From positions 124,027 through 188,026 of the forward strand of contig NZ_MSZX01000002.1 in the NCBI RefSeq assembly GCF_002021565.1: a stretch of DNA of 64,000 bases, in the 5' to 3' direction. The notes under the pieces were generated by a model. It was not told the origin of the DNA. It ran no database searches and saw nothing but the letters and a program-made list of their open reading frames with translations. Origin of the DNA: Paenibacillus selenitireducens. Lineage in GTDB: Bacteria; Bacillota; Bacilli; Paenibacillales; Paenibacillaceae. The position numbers and the translations under genes are program-made. Numbering within the stretch: the first letter of the stretch is position 1; every line of letters starts with the position of its first letter. Shown piece after piece: positions 18,184-26,698 of the stretch.

Positions 18184-19086
18184 TTACTCCGAACTGATAA
18201 ATTGGGTTTCAGGCATCCCTTTCAGATCGCTTAAAAACTGCTGCATCGCAGAGTTGAGGTATTTGCCTGATTTGTAAATGACGCCCACAGGATGTGCGGT
18301 TTCAAATTCGCTTACTTTTATCATACGCAGGGTACCCCGACGCAGCTCACTACCGATCGATAATTTTGAAATAATGGCAGCGCCCAAGTTGAGCTCGACC
18401 ATCCGTTTTATTTCTTCGCTGCTGGACAACTCCATCACGATATGGGGTTGAATATTGTAATTTTTAAAAACCTGATCAGCAAATTTACGTCCTAAGGTAT
18501 CCGGTGACAGCACGATAAAAGGAGTTTCGCGTAAGGCTTCCACAGTTGTATGTTTTAGGTTGCCTAAAGGGTGATCCGGGGCGACCACAAGCTCGAATGT
18601 ATCGTAGTACAACACCGAGGTTTCTAGATTTGGATTGGATTCCGAGAGATAGCCGATCCCGATATCGACCGTTCCACTTTCAACACTAGCCATGATTTGA
18701 ATGGATGACATGGTAAGGATGGAGGTCTTAATCAGCGGATATTGATTCTGAAAATAGGACAGTACGCGCGGTAAAATTTGAATCGCGATCGAGGTGGTTG
18801 TTCCAATGGTAATGTGACCTTGCGGAATATGGCTTAAGTCATTCAAACGTTGTTTGAGTTCTCCGACGATCTTTAGTATTTTCTCCGCATGTTCGAGGAA
18901 TACATGGCCTTGATCTGTCAGAGTGACAGGTTGGTTACGATCAATGAGGACAGTCTTGAATTCATCTTCCAAGCTTTTAATCTGAGCTGAAACGGCTGGC
19001 TGGGTTAAGTTCAACAACTCTCCAGCTTTCCGGAAGCTCGTTGTCTTGGAAATGGTGATCAGTGTTTCAAGTTGACTAATGTTCAC
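18184..19086 (-). CDS. LysR family transcriptional regulator
   Basis: The 300-residue protein starts at GTG 19086 behind AGGAGGGG. The longer frame from 19155 has no ribosome binding site, and the domain starts at NISQLETLI. The helix-turn-helix is TSFRKAGELLNLTQPAVSAQI (about residues 18-38); the effector domain begins at HITIGTTTSIAIQ. The gene precedes the PHP phosphatase by 15 bp on the same strand, so it may control it. Effector unknown. Confidence 0.88.
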   Translation of the reverse strand: MNISQLETLITISKTTSFRKAGELLNLTQPAVSAQIKSLEDEFKTVLIDRNQPVTLTDQGHVFLEHAEKILKIVGELKQRLNDLSHIPQGHITIGTTTSIAIQILPRVLSYFQNQYPLIKTSILTMSSIQIMASVESGTVDIGIGYLSESNPNLETSVLYYDTFELVVAPDHPLGNLKHTTVEALRETPFIVLSPDTLGRKFADQVFKNYNIQPHIVMELSSSEEIKRMVELNLGAAIISKLSIGSELRRGTLRMIKVSEFETAHPVGVIYKSGKYLNSAMQQFLSDLKGMPETQFISSE

Positions 19087-19306
19087 AGAACCCCTCCTTG
19101 TATATATTTTATTTATCAATCTAGACCGTTCTAATAAAATAATTATATTTCCCATTCCAGATGTTTATCTCACATTATAGGTTAACTTTCTGCAATGATC
19201 AATATTTGCCGAGCAGGAAACGCACAGATGGCTGTCGAAAATTTCTAAGTTACTGTAAAGCGGCAGACAGGTATGAGGAGTTGCATCTTATAAAGGAGGG
19301 TTCACA

Positions 19307-20578
19307 TTGAATCGGAAAATAATGCGCAGCTGGATGATGTATGATTGGGCCAATTCGGCCTTTGCTACGACGATGATCGCTGCTGTGCTGCCGATTTTTT
19401 ACCTGTCGGTTGCGGCGAGTAATTTGCCAGAGCATCAAGCATCAAGTTATTGGGGATTTACACAGACGATCGCCATGATCATTGTAGCCGTGATTTCACC
19501 CATTTTGGGAGCGATTGCAGATTCATCCCGCAGCAAGGTACGGTTTTTGCGCGTATTTGCGTATACCGGCGTGCTAGCATGCCTGCTTATGGCGTTTACA
19601 GGTACAGGAGATTACATCCTTTTATCTTGCTGTTTTATCCTAGGGGTGGTCGGTTTCTCTGGAGGGAATACGTTCTATGACTCCATCTTAGCAGATGTTG
19701 CGCCGATTGAGATCCGGGATGAAGTATCCGCTAAAGGGTATATGTTCGGATATATCGGCGGAGGGGTTCTTCTAGCTATCAACATTGTCATGTTGGAAAT
19801 GTGGGAGAGTCTCGGATTTCCTAGCAAAACCGTGGCAACGCAAGTGGTCTTCGTGACGGTTGCCGTATGGTGGTTCTTATTTTCGCTTCCGATCTTCCGC
19901 AATATTAAAGATTTGGGTGCGGTACAGAAGAAACCTGTGGGGTTCTACGCAAAGGATGGATTCCGCCGTGTATTTACAACATTCCGCCAGATTAAGCAAT
20001 ACCCCGAGCTGCTCAAATATTTATTTGCCTTCTGGTTCTTTAATGACGGGATATCCACCATTATCAGCATGGCGACAATCTATGGGAAGACGATCGGTAT
20101 TGAGACGAGTCACTTGATCATTGCGCTTTTGATCACCCAATTCGTGGGGATTCCTTTTACGTATTTGTTCGGTAAAATTGCTTCGAAAATGGGTTCGAAG
20201 AAGTCCTTGTACATTTCGTTATGCGTCTATGTGTTAGTCGTGTTCTTAGGGTATTTTATGACGAGCGCCTTGCATTTTTATGCACTCGCATTTATAGTCG
20301 GCATGGTGCAAGGGGGAAGCCAATCGATTGCCAGATCGATCTATAGCCGATTAGTTCCAAAGGAGCGTACGTCGGAGTTTTTTGGTTTCTTAAGCCTATC
20401 TGACAAAGTATCGGCGTCCTTAGGTCCTGCGCTGTTCGGCATAGTCAGCTTGCTGACCGGTTCTACGAGACAGGCGATTCTCTCGCTGCTCGTGTTCTTC
20501 ATCGTCGGCATCTTCCTGCTGACGCGGGTGAATATAGCGAAGGGGATGCGCGAAGCATCCCCTTCAGGAGAGGCGTAG
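19307..20578 (+). CDS. MFS transporter, UMF1/Atg22-like family
   Basis: The 423-residue protein has 12 predicted helices and starts at TTG 19307 behind AAAGGAGG. The first helix motif MMYDWANSAFATT is diagnostic of the UMF1 (vacuole effluxer Atg22-like) branch of MFS. IARSIYSRLVPKERTSEFFG sits between helices 10 and 11, as is usual. The substrate is not established for bacterial members. The 3' end runs into the hairpin array that it shares with the convergent gene. Confidence 0.86.
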   Translation: MNRKIMRSWMMYDWANSAFATTMIAAVLPIFYLSVAASNLPEHQASSYWGFTQTIAMIIVAVISPILGAIADSSRSKVRFLRVFAYTGVLACLLMAFTGTGDYILLSCCFILGVVGFSGGNTFYDSILADVAPIEIRDEVSAKGYMFGYIGGGVLLAINIVMLEMWESLGFPSKTVATQVVFVTVAVWWFLFSLPIFRNIKDLGAVQKKPVGFYAKDGFRRVFTTFRQIKQYPELLKYLFAFWFFNDGISTIISMATIYGKTIGIETSHLIIALLITQFVGIPFTYLFGKIASKMGSKKSLYISLCVYVLVVFLGYFMTSALHFYALAFIVGMVQGGSQSIARSIYSRLVPKERTSEFFGFLSLSDKVSASLGPALFGIVSLLTGSTRQAILSLLVFFIVGIFLLTRVNIAKGMREASPSGEA

Positions 20579-20949
20579 CAGACCGATCAGATGATCGGGT
20601 CTGCTACGCAGATCTGCAAGCCGCTGTCACACGGCTTGCCATGTTCATAAGAGCGGTTGCCCACGGCGTGGGCCAACCGCTCTTTGGCTTGCGCCGCAGC
20701 TGGGCTGGCGGCGCCGCTCTGCCGCACAACCGCCCAATAGGCGGTTGTGGCGGCCACGACAGCCGCCGCGTCCACGCGCGCGGCGGCCCATTGGTCCCAG
20801 ACGCTCGTCGTATACGACGCGTCTGTCCCGGTGGGGTCGCGCCAAGGCTTGCGCGACTCATTCAACACATCCAGCGGCTTGACTGGCCGCTTGTACACGA
20901 ACGGCTCAATCTGCCCAAAGGTCAGAAGCCGTTTGATCCCTGTGGGATC
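20541..20949. repeat. Array of about ten near-perfect inverted repeats inside coding sequence
   Basis: Within 410 bp lie these stems: 20541-20563 (AGGGGATGC/GCATCCCCT), 20573-20609 (GCGTAGCAGACC...), 20616-20639 (GCAAGCCG/CGGCTTGC), 20649-20684 (AAGAGCGGTTG/CAACCGCTCTT), 20725-20749 (CACAACCGCC/GGCGGTTGTG), 20762-20787 (GCCGCCGCG/CGCGGCGGC), 20799-20824 (core CGTCGTATACGACG), 20836-20857 (GTCGCGC/GCGCGAC), 20873-20891 (AGCGGC/GCCGCT) and 20935-20949 (GATCCC/GGGATC). The first two lie at the gene ends; the others are inside the phospholipase-like coding region. Confidence 0.8.
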
Positions 20950-21546
20950 ATGGAAAAGTCGCTGTGCGGCGGTCATCTGCCGGTTGGCTTCATTCCATGC
21001 CTTCCGTCGTACACGCACCGCCAGCTCCGGATAATACTTCCTAGTTACTTGTTCGAATAGATCTACAATGGCATCCGGGAACCGTCCGCCAGTCTCGAAT
21101 TCCTTCCATACGGGCGTTCGCCAGGTTTGCTGATTTCGTTTCTGATCTACGATGAGGGTATCCATCCATACTTCAAACCGTTGATGATCCCATTTCTTAA
21201 ATCCCGATCGATAGAACACGTAAGGATGCACATTCCGATCGAGTACGTGATGGAGGACAAACCCAAGGGTGTAGATCAGTGCGGGATCATGCAGCTCCCG
21301 CTGCGCGACGCCTTCGATCATATCCAGGAGCAGCAGGCCGCAATGCTCGCTATGCATGGCCGAACCTACCTCATTCATCGTTTTATCTTTTTGCCAGGGG
21401 AGAAAGTGATGATAGAAGAGAAAGTCAGGTCCTTGGCAGCCCATACGGAACATCCGAAGGTTCTTCGGCTCCGCAAGCATCCTTGTCAGTTCCATTTCCT
21501 CGAGCACTTCTTCGCCAAAAACAAAATGTGCCCATATGTTCGGCAT
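20587..21546 (-). CDS. Zinc-dependent phospholipase C-like protein
   Basis: The protein has 319 residues from ATG 21546 (AAAGGA about 9 nt upstream); GTG 21555 is nearer to that site and less likely. Histidine/aspartate-rich helical segments (WAHFVFGEEVLE, GCQGPDFLFYHHFLPW, FVLHHVLDRNVHPYVFYR) match the zinc-dependent phospholipase C/S1-P1 nuclease-like fold. There is no signal peptide. The last 110 residues become Ala-rich (VDAAAVVAATTAYWAVV) and GC-rich, and there the DNA is packed with inverted repeats. The function of this bacterial family is not established. Confidence 0.75.
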   Translation of the reverse strand: MPNIWAHFVFGEEVLEEMELTRMLAEPKNLRMFRMGCQGPDFLFYHHFLPWQKDKTMNEVGSAMHSEHCGLLLLDMIEGVAQRELHDPALIYTLGFVLHHVLDRNVHPYVFYRSGFKKWDHQRFEVWMDTLIVDQKRNQQTWRTPVWKEFETGGRFPDAIVDLFEQVTRKYYPELAVRVRRKAWNEANRQMTAAQRLFHDPTGIKRLLTFGQIEPFVYKRPVKPLDVLNESRKPWRDPTGTDASYTTSVWDQWAAARVDAAAVVAATTAYWAVVRQSGAASPAAAQAKERLAHAVGNRSYEHGKPCDSGLQICVADPII

Positions 21547-21598
21547 ATTCTGCACGTCCTTTTCTGGAATCTAGTTCTTTCGATTCTAAAGATAAGTA

Positions 21599-21625
21599 TA
21601 AAATTTCAAACGATAAAACCGATAT
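21599..21625 (+). promoter_or_regulatory. Sigma-D (flagellar) type promoter upstream of cheX
   Basis: TAAA (21599-21602), 15 bp, then ACCGATAT (21618-21625) is a 7-of-8 match to the B. subtilis sigma-D consensus TAAA-N15-GCCGATAT. It points toward cheX, about 200 bp away. Confidence 0.55.
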
Positions 21626-21763
21626 AATCATATAGTACTAGTATTTTGGGATCGTTGTCAGTCCAAATTACTAATTATTTAAGGGGGTATCGTTCGGATA
21701 TACCAAAAAAATCCTGCTTTTGAGGTGATTTTTTAACGAGTATCAAGTATAATTATTAACAAT

Positions 21764-21810
21764 AGTCGAATCCATATTATTAATGTCGAATTATCGGATA
21801 TAATGTCGAA
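21764..21810 (+). promoter_or_regulatory. Three phased Spo0A-box-like heptamers before cheX
   Basis: AGTCGAA at 21764 and TGTCGAA at 21784 and 21804 (0A-box consensus TGTCGAA) are spaced exactly 20 bp apart. The last overlaps TATAAT at 21799-21804. Confidence 0.5.
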
Positions 21811-21830
21811 GGACGGGGGAGAATCTTTTC

Positions 21831-22286
21831 ATGAAAGCGGAATATATTAATCCATTTTTGGATGCAGCCATAAATGTGATTGAACAAGTGATTCAGATTC
21901 GTCCAACTACAGGACAGCTTCAAATTAAAGAAGTGCAGGTTTTCGATCAATATGTATGGATTGATATCGGTATGACTGGTCAAATGACAGGCAATATCGT
22001 GTTCGGTCTTCATGAATCTGTCGCTTTAAAGATGGTGTCTGCGATGATGGGTGGTTTTGTACTGACAGAGTTGGATGAAATCGGACACAGTGCGATCTCG
22101 GAGTTAGGCAATATGATAGGCGGAAATGCAAGTACCATTCTATATAACCAAGGGGTTAAGGTTGATATTACCCCGCCAAAAGTGTTACAATCAACAGCAG
22201 GGCACTTCAATGCCAAGCAAGCTCTTTCGGTTCCACTCATGATGGAGGGAATTGGCGACTTGGATATTCAGGTCCTCATCAGTTAG
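21831..22286 (+). CDS. cheX: CheX-type chemotaxis phosphatase
   Basis: This 151-residue cytoplasmic protein of the CheX/CheC/FliY family dephosphorylates CheY-P. The family helix with the catalytic E-x2-N motif is seen as SAISELGNMIGGNASTIL (about residues 85-102). The N terminus EYINPFLDAAINVIEQVI and the segment GQMTGNIVFGL are typical of CheX. The start has GGGGGA upstream. It is monocistronic with its own terminator and does not lie next to other chemotaxis genes in this window. Confidence 0.88.
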   Translation: MKAEYINPFLDAAINVIEQVIQIRPTTGQLQIKEVQVFDQYVWIDIGMTGQMTGNIVFGLHESVALKMVSAMMGGFVLTELDEIGHSAISELGNMIGGNASTILYNQGVKVDITPPKVLQSTAGHFNAKQALSVPLMMEGIGDLDIQVLIS

Positions 22287-22331
22287 ATGAATAGAAGATC
22301 CATATGGTTCATGTATACATACACGATAGAC

Positions 22332-22363
22332 ATAGCTCCTTAGTGGGGGCTATTCTTTTTTTT
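22332..22363 (+). terminator. Terminator behind cheX
   Basis: ATAGCTCC / GGGGGCTAT hairpin with loop TTAGT, followed by TTCTTTTTTTT. Confidence 0.75.
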
Positions 22364-22377
22364 AAGGGGGTTTTTTC

Positions 22378-23157
22378 GTGTTCACTTTTCAGGATAAAAT
22401 TATTCTTATCACAGGAGCTTCAAGTGGTATTGGCGCCCTGATGGCACAGAAGCTTGCGGATCGCGGCGCCATTCCGATTCTTACGGCACGTTCGGTTGAT
22501 AAATTGCAGGAGCTGCAGTCAAGAATTCAGGGAACGAGTCGGATTATCCCAATGGATGTGACGAACGAGAATCAAGTGAATGCGGCTGTGTCTGCGGTGA
22601 TTCAGGAGTATGGGCGCATCGATATTCTGATCAATAATGCAGGTTATGGGGTGTTCGAGACGTTCCTCGATACATCCATATCAGAGTTCGATACGATGAT
22701 GGATGTCAATTACATGGGCATTGTGCGTTGTACGAAGGCGGTCCTTCCCCATATGGTAGCTGCGGGACAAGGGCATATTGTAAATATTGCATCATTAGCC
22801 GGCAAGATTGGTTCTGCCAAATCGAGCAGCTATAATGCAACGAAGCACGCGGTGCTGGGATTAACGAATGCGTTGCGTCAGGAAATGTACGGAACAGGCA
22901 TCTATGTGACCGCGATTAATCCAGGCCCTATCGATACACCGTTCTTTGAGAAGGCGGACCCTAGCGGACAATATGTGCAGAATGTGAAAATGTTCCTTTT
23001 GACACCAGATCAGGTCGTCAATAGCATGATGAGGGCCATCGAGAAACGAAAAGCGGAAGTGAACTTGCCATTTGCCGCAGCGGCAGGCATTAAGCTATAT
23101 CAAATATTCCCACGGCTGGCTGACAAGTTCGCTTATAAATTAATCAATAAAAAATAA
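22378..23157 (+). CDS. Short-chain dehydrogenase/reductase (YqjQ/DltE-like SDR)
   Basis: This 259-residue classical SDR starts at GTG 22378 behind AAGGGGG. Cofactor motif TGASSGIGALMAQ at residues 10-22; NNAGYGVFE; catalytic Ser at NIASLAGKIGSAKSSSYNATKHAV, including YxxxK. The C-terminal part (EKRKAEVNLPFAAAAGIKLYQI) marks the YqjQ-like subgroup, with a membrane-associated tail. Substrate unknown. It converges with the small YusU-like gene. Confidence 0.85.
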   Translation: MFTFQDKIILITGASSGIGALMAQKLADRGAIPILTARSVDKLQELQSRIQGTSRIIPMDVTNENQVNAAVSAVIQEYGRIDILINNAGYGVFETFLDTSISEFDTMMDVNYMGIVRCTKAVLPHMVAAGQGHIVNIASLAGKIGSAKSSSYNATKHAVLGLTNALRQEMYGTGIYVTAINPGPIDTPFFEKADPSGQYVQNVKMFLLTPDQVVNSMMRAIEKRKAEVNLPFAAAAGIKLYQIFPRLADKFAYKLINKK

Positions 23158-23165
23158 CCGTTAGC

Positions 23166-23426
23166 TTAAGACTCTTGCTTCGAACCTTTCGCGCGGTGAG
23201 CCTCATTTAGCTGCTTCACTTCCTCGAATAAAGCCCGCACAGCGGCTTTCGCCTCCGGATGCATTGCTGTCCAATGCTGCGTAAGATTCGGCATCGTTTT
23301 GTGCATTTGGTTGTATAAGGCCCATACTTTTATTTTTTCGACTTGCTCAGGGGTTGCTTCCCCAATCAGAAGTTCTGTATATTTTTCAAGGAGACCGTCA
23401 AACTGATCAATAAAGGAATTTTCCAT
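23166..23426 (-). CDS. Small helical protein, possibly YusU/DUF2573
   Basis: This 86-residue acidic, mostly helical cytoplasmic protein (MENSFIDQFDGLLEKYTELL...) contains a conserved-looking WALYNQMHKTMPNL segment and ends in a charged tail. It looks like the YusU family of Bacillales, from memory only. The minus-strand start has AAAGGCGG upstream. It is convergent with the SDR and divergent from the helicase. Function unknown. Confidence 0.65.
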   Translation of the reverse strand: MENSFIDQFDGLLEKYTELLIGEATPEQVEKIKVWALYNQMHKTMPNLTQHWTAMHPEAKAAVRALFEEVKQLNEAHRAKGSKQES

Positions 23427-23493
23427 GAATTCAACCGCCTTTTATTTTTTGTGGTATGTATACAACATTTTAACATAACAATGACCCAAGGGG

Positions 23494-23616
23494 ATGAGAA
23501 AAACCTTTACCCTCGGTTCACTCGAAGATGAGCGACCGCGTTTAGAGGTGGTTTTTATCGCCAAATAGAATTTTTTAATTTCGATACATCGAAATATTTA
23601 TAAATTCTATTGTGGT
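23494..23616 (+). repeat. Complete copy of dispersed hairpin repeat, directly before the helicase gene
   Basis: The left part GATGAGAAAAACC...CTCGAAGATGAGCGACCGCG is followed by TTTTTATCGCCAAATAGAAT, then a dyad around TTTCGA-TACA-TCGAAA, then AAATTCTATTGTGGT. The right end lies only 17 bp from the helicase ATG and nearly touches its ribosome binding site. Related pieces are at 12548, 14885, 30411, 45741, 46133 and 63031. Confidence 0.75.
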
Positions 23617-23632
23617 AAAGAAAGGAATTCAC

Positions 23633-24955
23633 ATGACAACATTTAAAGACTTACAGGTCGATTCACGCCTTGTAGCACAGCTCACGACCGAACGTATAGA
23701 AACCCCGTCCAAGATTCAGGAGGCGGCGATTCCCGTCGCTTTGGAAGGCAAAGACGTGATTGCACAATCACAGACCGGAACCGGGAAGACGTTAGCCTAT
23801 TTGATTCCTATGCTGCAGCGGATTCAACCCGATTTGAAGCAATTGCAGGGCTTGATTCTAGCACCAACCCAAGAGCTTGCCATGCAAATTTTCCGGGAAG
23901 CAGATAACTATGGCCAGACCATGGGCATTACGGTTCAATCCTTAATTGGCGGCGCGGCAAGCAAACGTCAGCTCGAGAAGCTTAAGCTTCATCCGCAATT
24001 GATAGTAGGTACACCAGGGCGTGTCCTCGAAATGATTCGTAATCGTAAAGTGAAGATGCATGAAGTTCGTACGATCACCGTTGATGAAGTGGATCAAATG
24101 TTCAAATTGGGTGCTGCGGGCGATACCGAGGCCATTTTCAAGACGGCCTTACGGGACCGCCAATTATTATTCTTCTCCGCGACGATGCCTGCCGAAGTTC
24201 GTGATATTGCCGATGCGTGGATGCGTGAACCGGTTGAAATCGGTATTGAAACGGACCAGAAGACCTCTGCTACGATCGAGCATTATTATTTTGAAACGGA
24301 AGAACGGAATAAAATCGATACGCTGCGCAGAATTGTCCGTTTATATAAACCGAAATCAGCGATTGTTTTCGTGAATGACATTGCTTCCATCGCGGAATGG
24401 GTAGCGAAGCTTCAGTATTTGGGATTATCGGTAGAACCTTTATACGGTGAAGCTGATAAGCAGGAACGTGCGAATGTGCTGCGTCGCTTCCGCGAAGGTC
24501 AGGTTCAGCTTCTCTTAGCCACGGATGTTGCTGCGCGCGGGCTGGATATTAAAGAGCTTCCGATGGTGATTAACTTTGATCTGCCGATCAGCAGTGAGCA
24601 TTACGTGCATCGTGTAGGTCGGACAGGGCGTATGGGACATCAAGGAATGGCGATATCAATCTCCACACCGAGGGAACAATTTATTATCGAGAAGTTTAAT
24701 CGCCAATTGGGAATTCACATTACCCCGCAAGCGATGTACGACGGAAAAGTGTTATCGAGAGAATCCGAGGACAGACCAGTCCGTAAACCAGTCGCAAAAC
24801 CAACCCATAAATCAACAACTGCCCGTGCAGCAAGCAAACCGACGGTACAGACAGCAGGGAACCAGAAGAACAGCAAGTCGAAATTGAGCCGCGATAAAGA
24901 TCGTAAAAATGCAGGGGCACCGAAGTGGTTAAAAGCCAAAACCGATCCAAAGTGA
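23633..24955 (+). CDS. DEAD-box ATP-dependent RNA helicase
   Basis: The 440-residue protein starts at ATG 23633 (AAAGGA, 6 nt upstream; ATG 23612 lies in the repeat). Motifs: Q motif ERIETPSKIQEAAIP, I AQSQTGTGKT, Ia APTQELAMQ, Ib TPGR, II as VDEV (the usual DEAD is DEVD here), III SAT, IV IVFVN, V ATDVAARGLD, VI HRVGRTGR. Motif II reads TVDEVDQM, a variant. The tail from about residue 370 is basic (KPVAKPTHKSTT, DKDRKNAGAPKW), fitting ribosome or RNA binding, as in cold-adaptation helicases. Confidence 0.9.
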   Translation: MTTFKDLQVDSRLVAQLTTERIETPSKIQEAAIPVALEGKDVIAQSQTGTGKTLAYLIPMLQRIQPDLKQLQGLILAPTQELAMQIFREADNYGQTMGITVQSLIGGAASKRQLEKLKLHPQLIVGTPGRVLEMIRNRKVKMHEVRTITVDEVDQMFKLGAAGDTEAIFKTALRDRQLLFFSATMPAEVRDIADAWMREPVEIGIETDQKTSATIEHYYFETEERNKIDTLRRIVRLYKPKSAIVFVNDIASIAEWVAKLQYLGLSVEPLYGEADKQERANVLRRFREGQVQLLLATDVAARGLDIKELPMVINFDLPISSEHYVHRVGRTGRMGHQGMAISISTPREQFIIEKFNRQLGIHITPQAMYDGKVLSRESEDRPVRKPVAKPTHKSTTARAASKPTVQTAGNQKNSKSKLSRDKDRKNAGAPKWLKAKTDPK

Positions 24956-25030
24956 AGTTTTTGATTGACGGGATGGGTGCCTACTCATACAATAGGACTC
25001 AAAAACTATTCAATCAAAGGGTGAAGGAAC

Positions 25031-25891
25031 ATGAGTGAATCAAACCCGTTCATGATTCAAAGGGTGATTAGTAACAATGCCGTACTAGTATCACTGGAGA
25101 ACTCTAACAAGGAAATTGTTCTGATGGGCAAGGGCCTTGGATTTGGTGCGAAAACAGGCATGACTTTGCTTCCTTCAGACCCTCGTATCGAAAAGAAGTT
25201 CAGAATTGACGGTGAAGAATCGAGAAATCAGTTCAAAGCACTAGCTGAGCAAGTCGACCCGAAAGTGCTGGATGTGTCTCAAGAAATCATTTCGTTGATT
25301 ACGACAGAATTTAACTCGGAATTGAATGAGCAGATTTTTATCGCATTGCCAAGTCATATTCAATTTGCATTATATCGACTAGAAAATCAGATCGATATCG
25401 CCAATCCATTTATCTATGAAATCCAAGCACTTCATTCCAAGGAATTTGCACTTGCTCAGAAGGCGGCTGACCTGATTGAGAAAAAGTTCAATATCGATAT
25501 CCCGGAAACCGAGGTTGGGTTTCTAGCGATGCATATTCAATCGGCCGTGTGTCATATTTCCGTAGGGAATATCGTAAAATGGACACATGTGATTCAAGAT
25601 GCGGTTGCCTTGATCGAAGAGGAGCGGGGGTTTAAAATACCGCGAAGCAGTCTGGATTATATCCGACTGATTACCCATTTGCGATTTGCAATCGAACGAC
25701 TTACGGATGGCCAGAAGTCTCCAAATCCTTTCGTGTCACAGCTTCGTGATTTGAAGGAAGAATATGCGCTGGGCTTAAAAATCGGCAAACTGTTGGAGGA
25801 ACGTCTTGGCGTCAGTGTTTCGGATGATGAAATTGGATATGTTGTGATGCATTTGTACCGGTTGTTTCAGCATTATGGGAAAAAAGGCTGA
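25031..25891 (+). CDS. glcT: BglG/GlcT-type transcription antiterminator
   Basis: This 286-residue RNA-binding antiterminator acts on the downstream PTS leader. An N-terminal CAT domain (residues about 7-62, MIQRVISNNAVLVSLENS) binds the RAT hairpin. Two PRDs follow with phosphorylatable histidines: HIQFALYRLENQ and LAMHIQSAVCH in PRD1, then ITHLRFAIERL and YVVMHLYRLFQHYG in PRD2. In GlcT-type proteins EII phosphorylates PRD1 (inactivating) and HPr acts on PRD2. A sigma-A promoter, the RAT and a terminator lie just behind it. Confidence 0.92.
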   Translation: MSESNPFMIQRVISNNAVLVSLENSNKEIVLMGKGLGFGAKTGMTLLPSDPRIEKKFRIDGEESRNQFKALAEQVDPKVLDVSQEIISLITTEFNSELNEQIFIALPSHIQFALYRLENQIDIANPFIYEIQALHSKEFALAQKAADLIEKKFNIDIPETEVGFLAMHIQSAVCHISVGNIVKWTHVIQDAVALIEEERGFKIPRSSLDYIRLITHLRFAIERLTDGQKSPNPFVSQLRDLKEEYALGLKIGKLLEERLGVSVSDDEIGYVVMHLYRLFQHYGKKG

Positions 25892-25922
25892 GGCACAGTA
25901 AGAAATTGGTCGGAAAATGTCG

Positions 25923-25951
25923 TTGACGAATCAGTTAACCTGTACTATACT
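25923..25951 (+). promoter_or_regulatory. Sigma-A promoter of the PTS operon
   Basis: TTGACG (25923-25928), spacer of exactly 17 bp, TATACT (25946-25951). The RAT/terminator leader starts about 70 bp downstream. Confidence 0.8.
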
Positions 25952-26024
25952 ACAGTTTGTAAACACGAAGTAAGCGATTTCCTAATCACAAGCTTTACTT
26001 TATCAAATAAGTCCATATCATTGT

Positions 26025-26116
26025 GTTATTTAGCGTGCGACTAGTAACTAGGCATGAGCTAAGTGAGACAGAAGAGTTTTGGTACCCTTCTTTCTCGCTT
26101 AACTCATGCTTTTTTT
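26025..26116 (+). promoter_or_regulatory. RAT antiterminator overlapping a Rho-independent terminator
   Basis: The terminator stem GCATGAGCTAAGTGAGA (26052) pairs with TCTCGCTTAACTCATGC (26093) and is followed by TTTTTTT. The RAT-like segment (about 26025-26056, ending in ACTAGGCATGAG) overlaps the left arm, as in the ptsG leader of B. subtilis. GlcT binding to it would prevent termination. Confidence 0.8.
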
Positions 26117-26163
26117 GTTTTATTTTAGGGCATGCTACACATGGACAAAAATTATCATAAGAG

Positions 26164-26652
26164 GTGGATTTTATGTTTTTCAAAAAGAAAAAAACAGTTG
26201 TATCGTTAGTATCTCCAATCACAGGAACATCGGTATCACTTGATCAAGTACCTGACCCAGCGTTCGCGCAAGGATTCATTGGTGACGGTGTTGCTATAAA
26301 CCCAACACAAGGTGTTCTCGTATCCCCGTGTGACGGCATTGTCGCACACATGATTGATACGTATCACTCTTGTATCATCGGCCATGATTCGGGCGTTGAA
26401 GTGTTGATGCACATCGGTGTGAACACGGTGGAATTGAAGGGTGAGGGCTTCAAACCGTTAATCAAAACGGGAGATCAGGTTAAACAAGGACAGCCTTTAA
26501 TTGAATTCGATATGGATTTCATTCAATCCAAAGGTTATCCGATCATTACACCAGTCATCATGGCGAACGCAGAAGTAGTTGAGAACTTAACGAAGTCGAC
26601 TGGGGAAATGAAGGCTGGGGAAAGTAAGGTTTTAGAAGTGCAAGTGAAGTAA
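26164..26652 (+). CDS. PTS sugar transporter IIA component, glucose family (Crr-like)
   Basis: This 162-residue cytoplasmic protein takes a phosphoryl group from HPr and passes it to IIB. Both active-site histidines of the family are present: one in TYHSCIIGHDSG and the phosphorylated one in EVLMHIGVNTVEL. The sequence starts with a basic stretch (FFKKKKT) and then SPITGTSVSLDQVPDP. It is first in the operon after the RAT leader and 46 bp ahead of the IICB gene. In many Firmicutes this domain is fused to IICB; here it is separate. Confidence 0.94.
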   Translation: MDFMFFKKKKTVVSLVSPITGTSVSLDQVPDPAFAQGFIGDGVAINPTQGVLVSPCDGIVAHMIDTYHSCIIGHDSGVEVLMHIGVNTVELKGEGFKPLIKTGDQVKQGQPLIEFDMDFIQSKGYPIITPVIMANAEVVENLTKSTGEMKAGESKVLEVQVK

Positions 26653-26698
26653 TGCAGTGAAGTACTTAGAACTTTAAAAACGTAGGAGGGAACGTTTC

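Noticed and set aside
19233-19239. Single TGTCGAA (0A-box-like) before the MFS gene
   Set aside because: An isolated heptamer is expected several times by chance in 64 kb; no phased partner.
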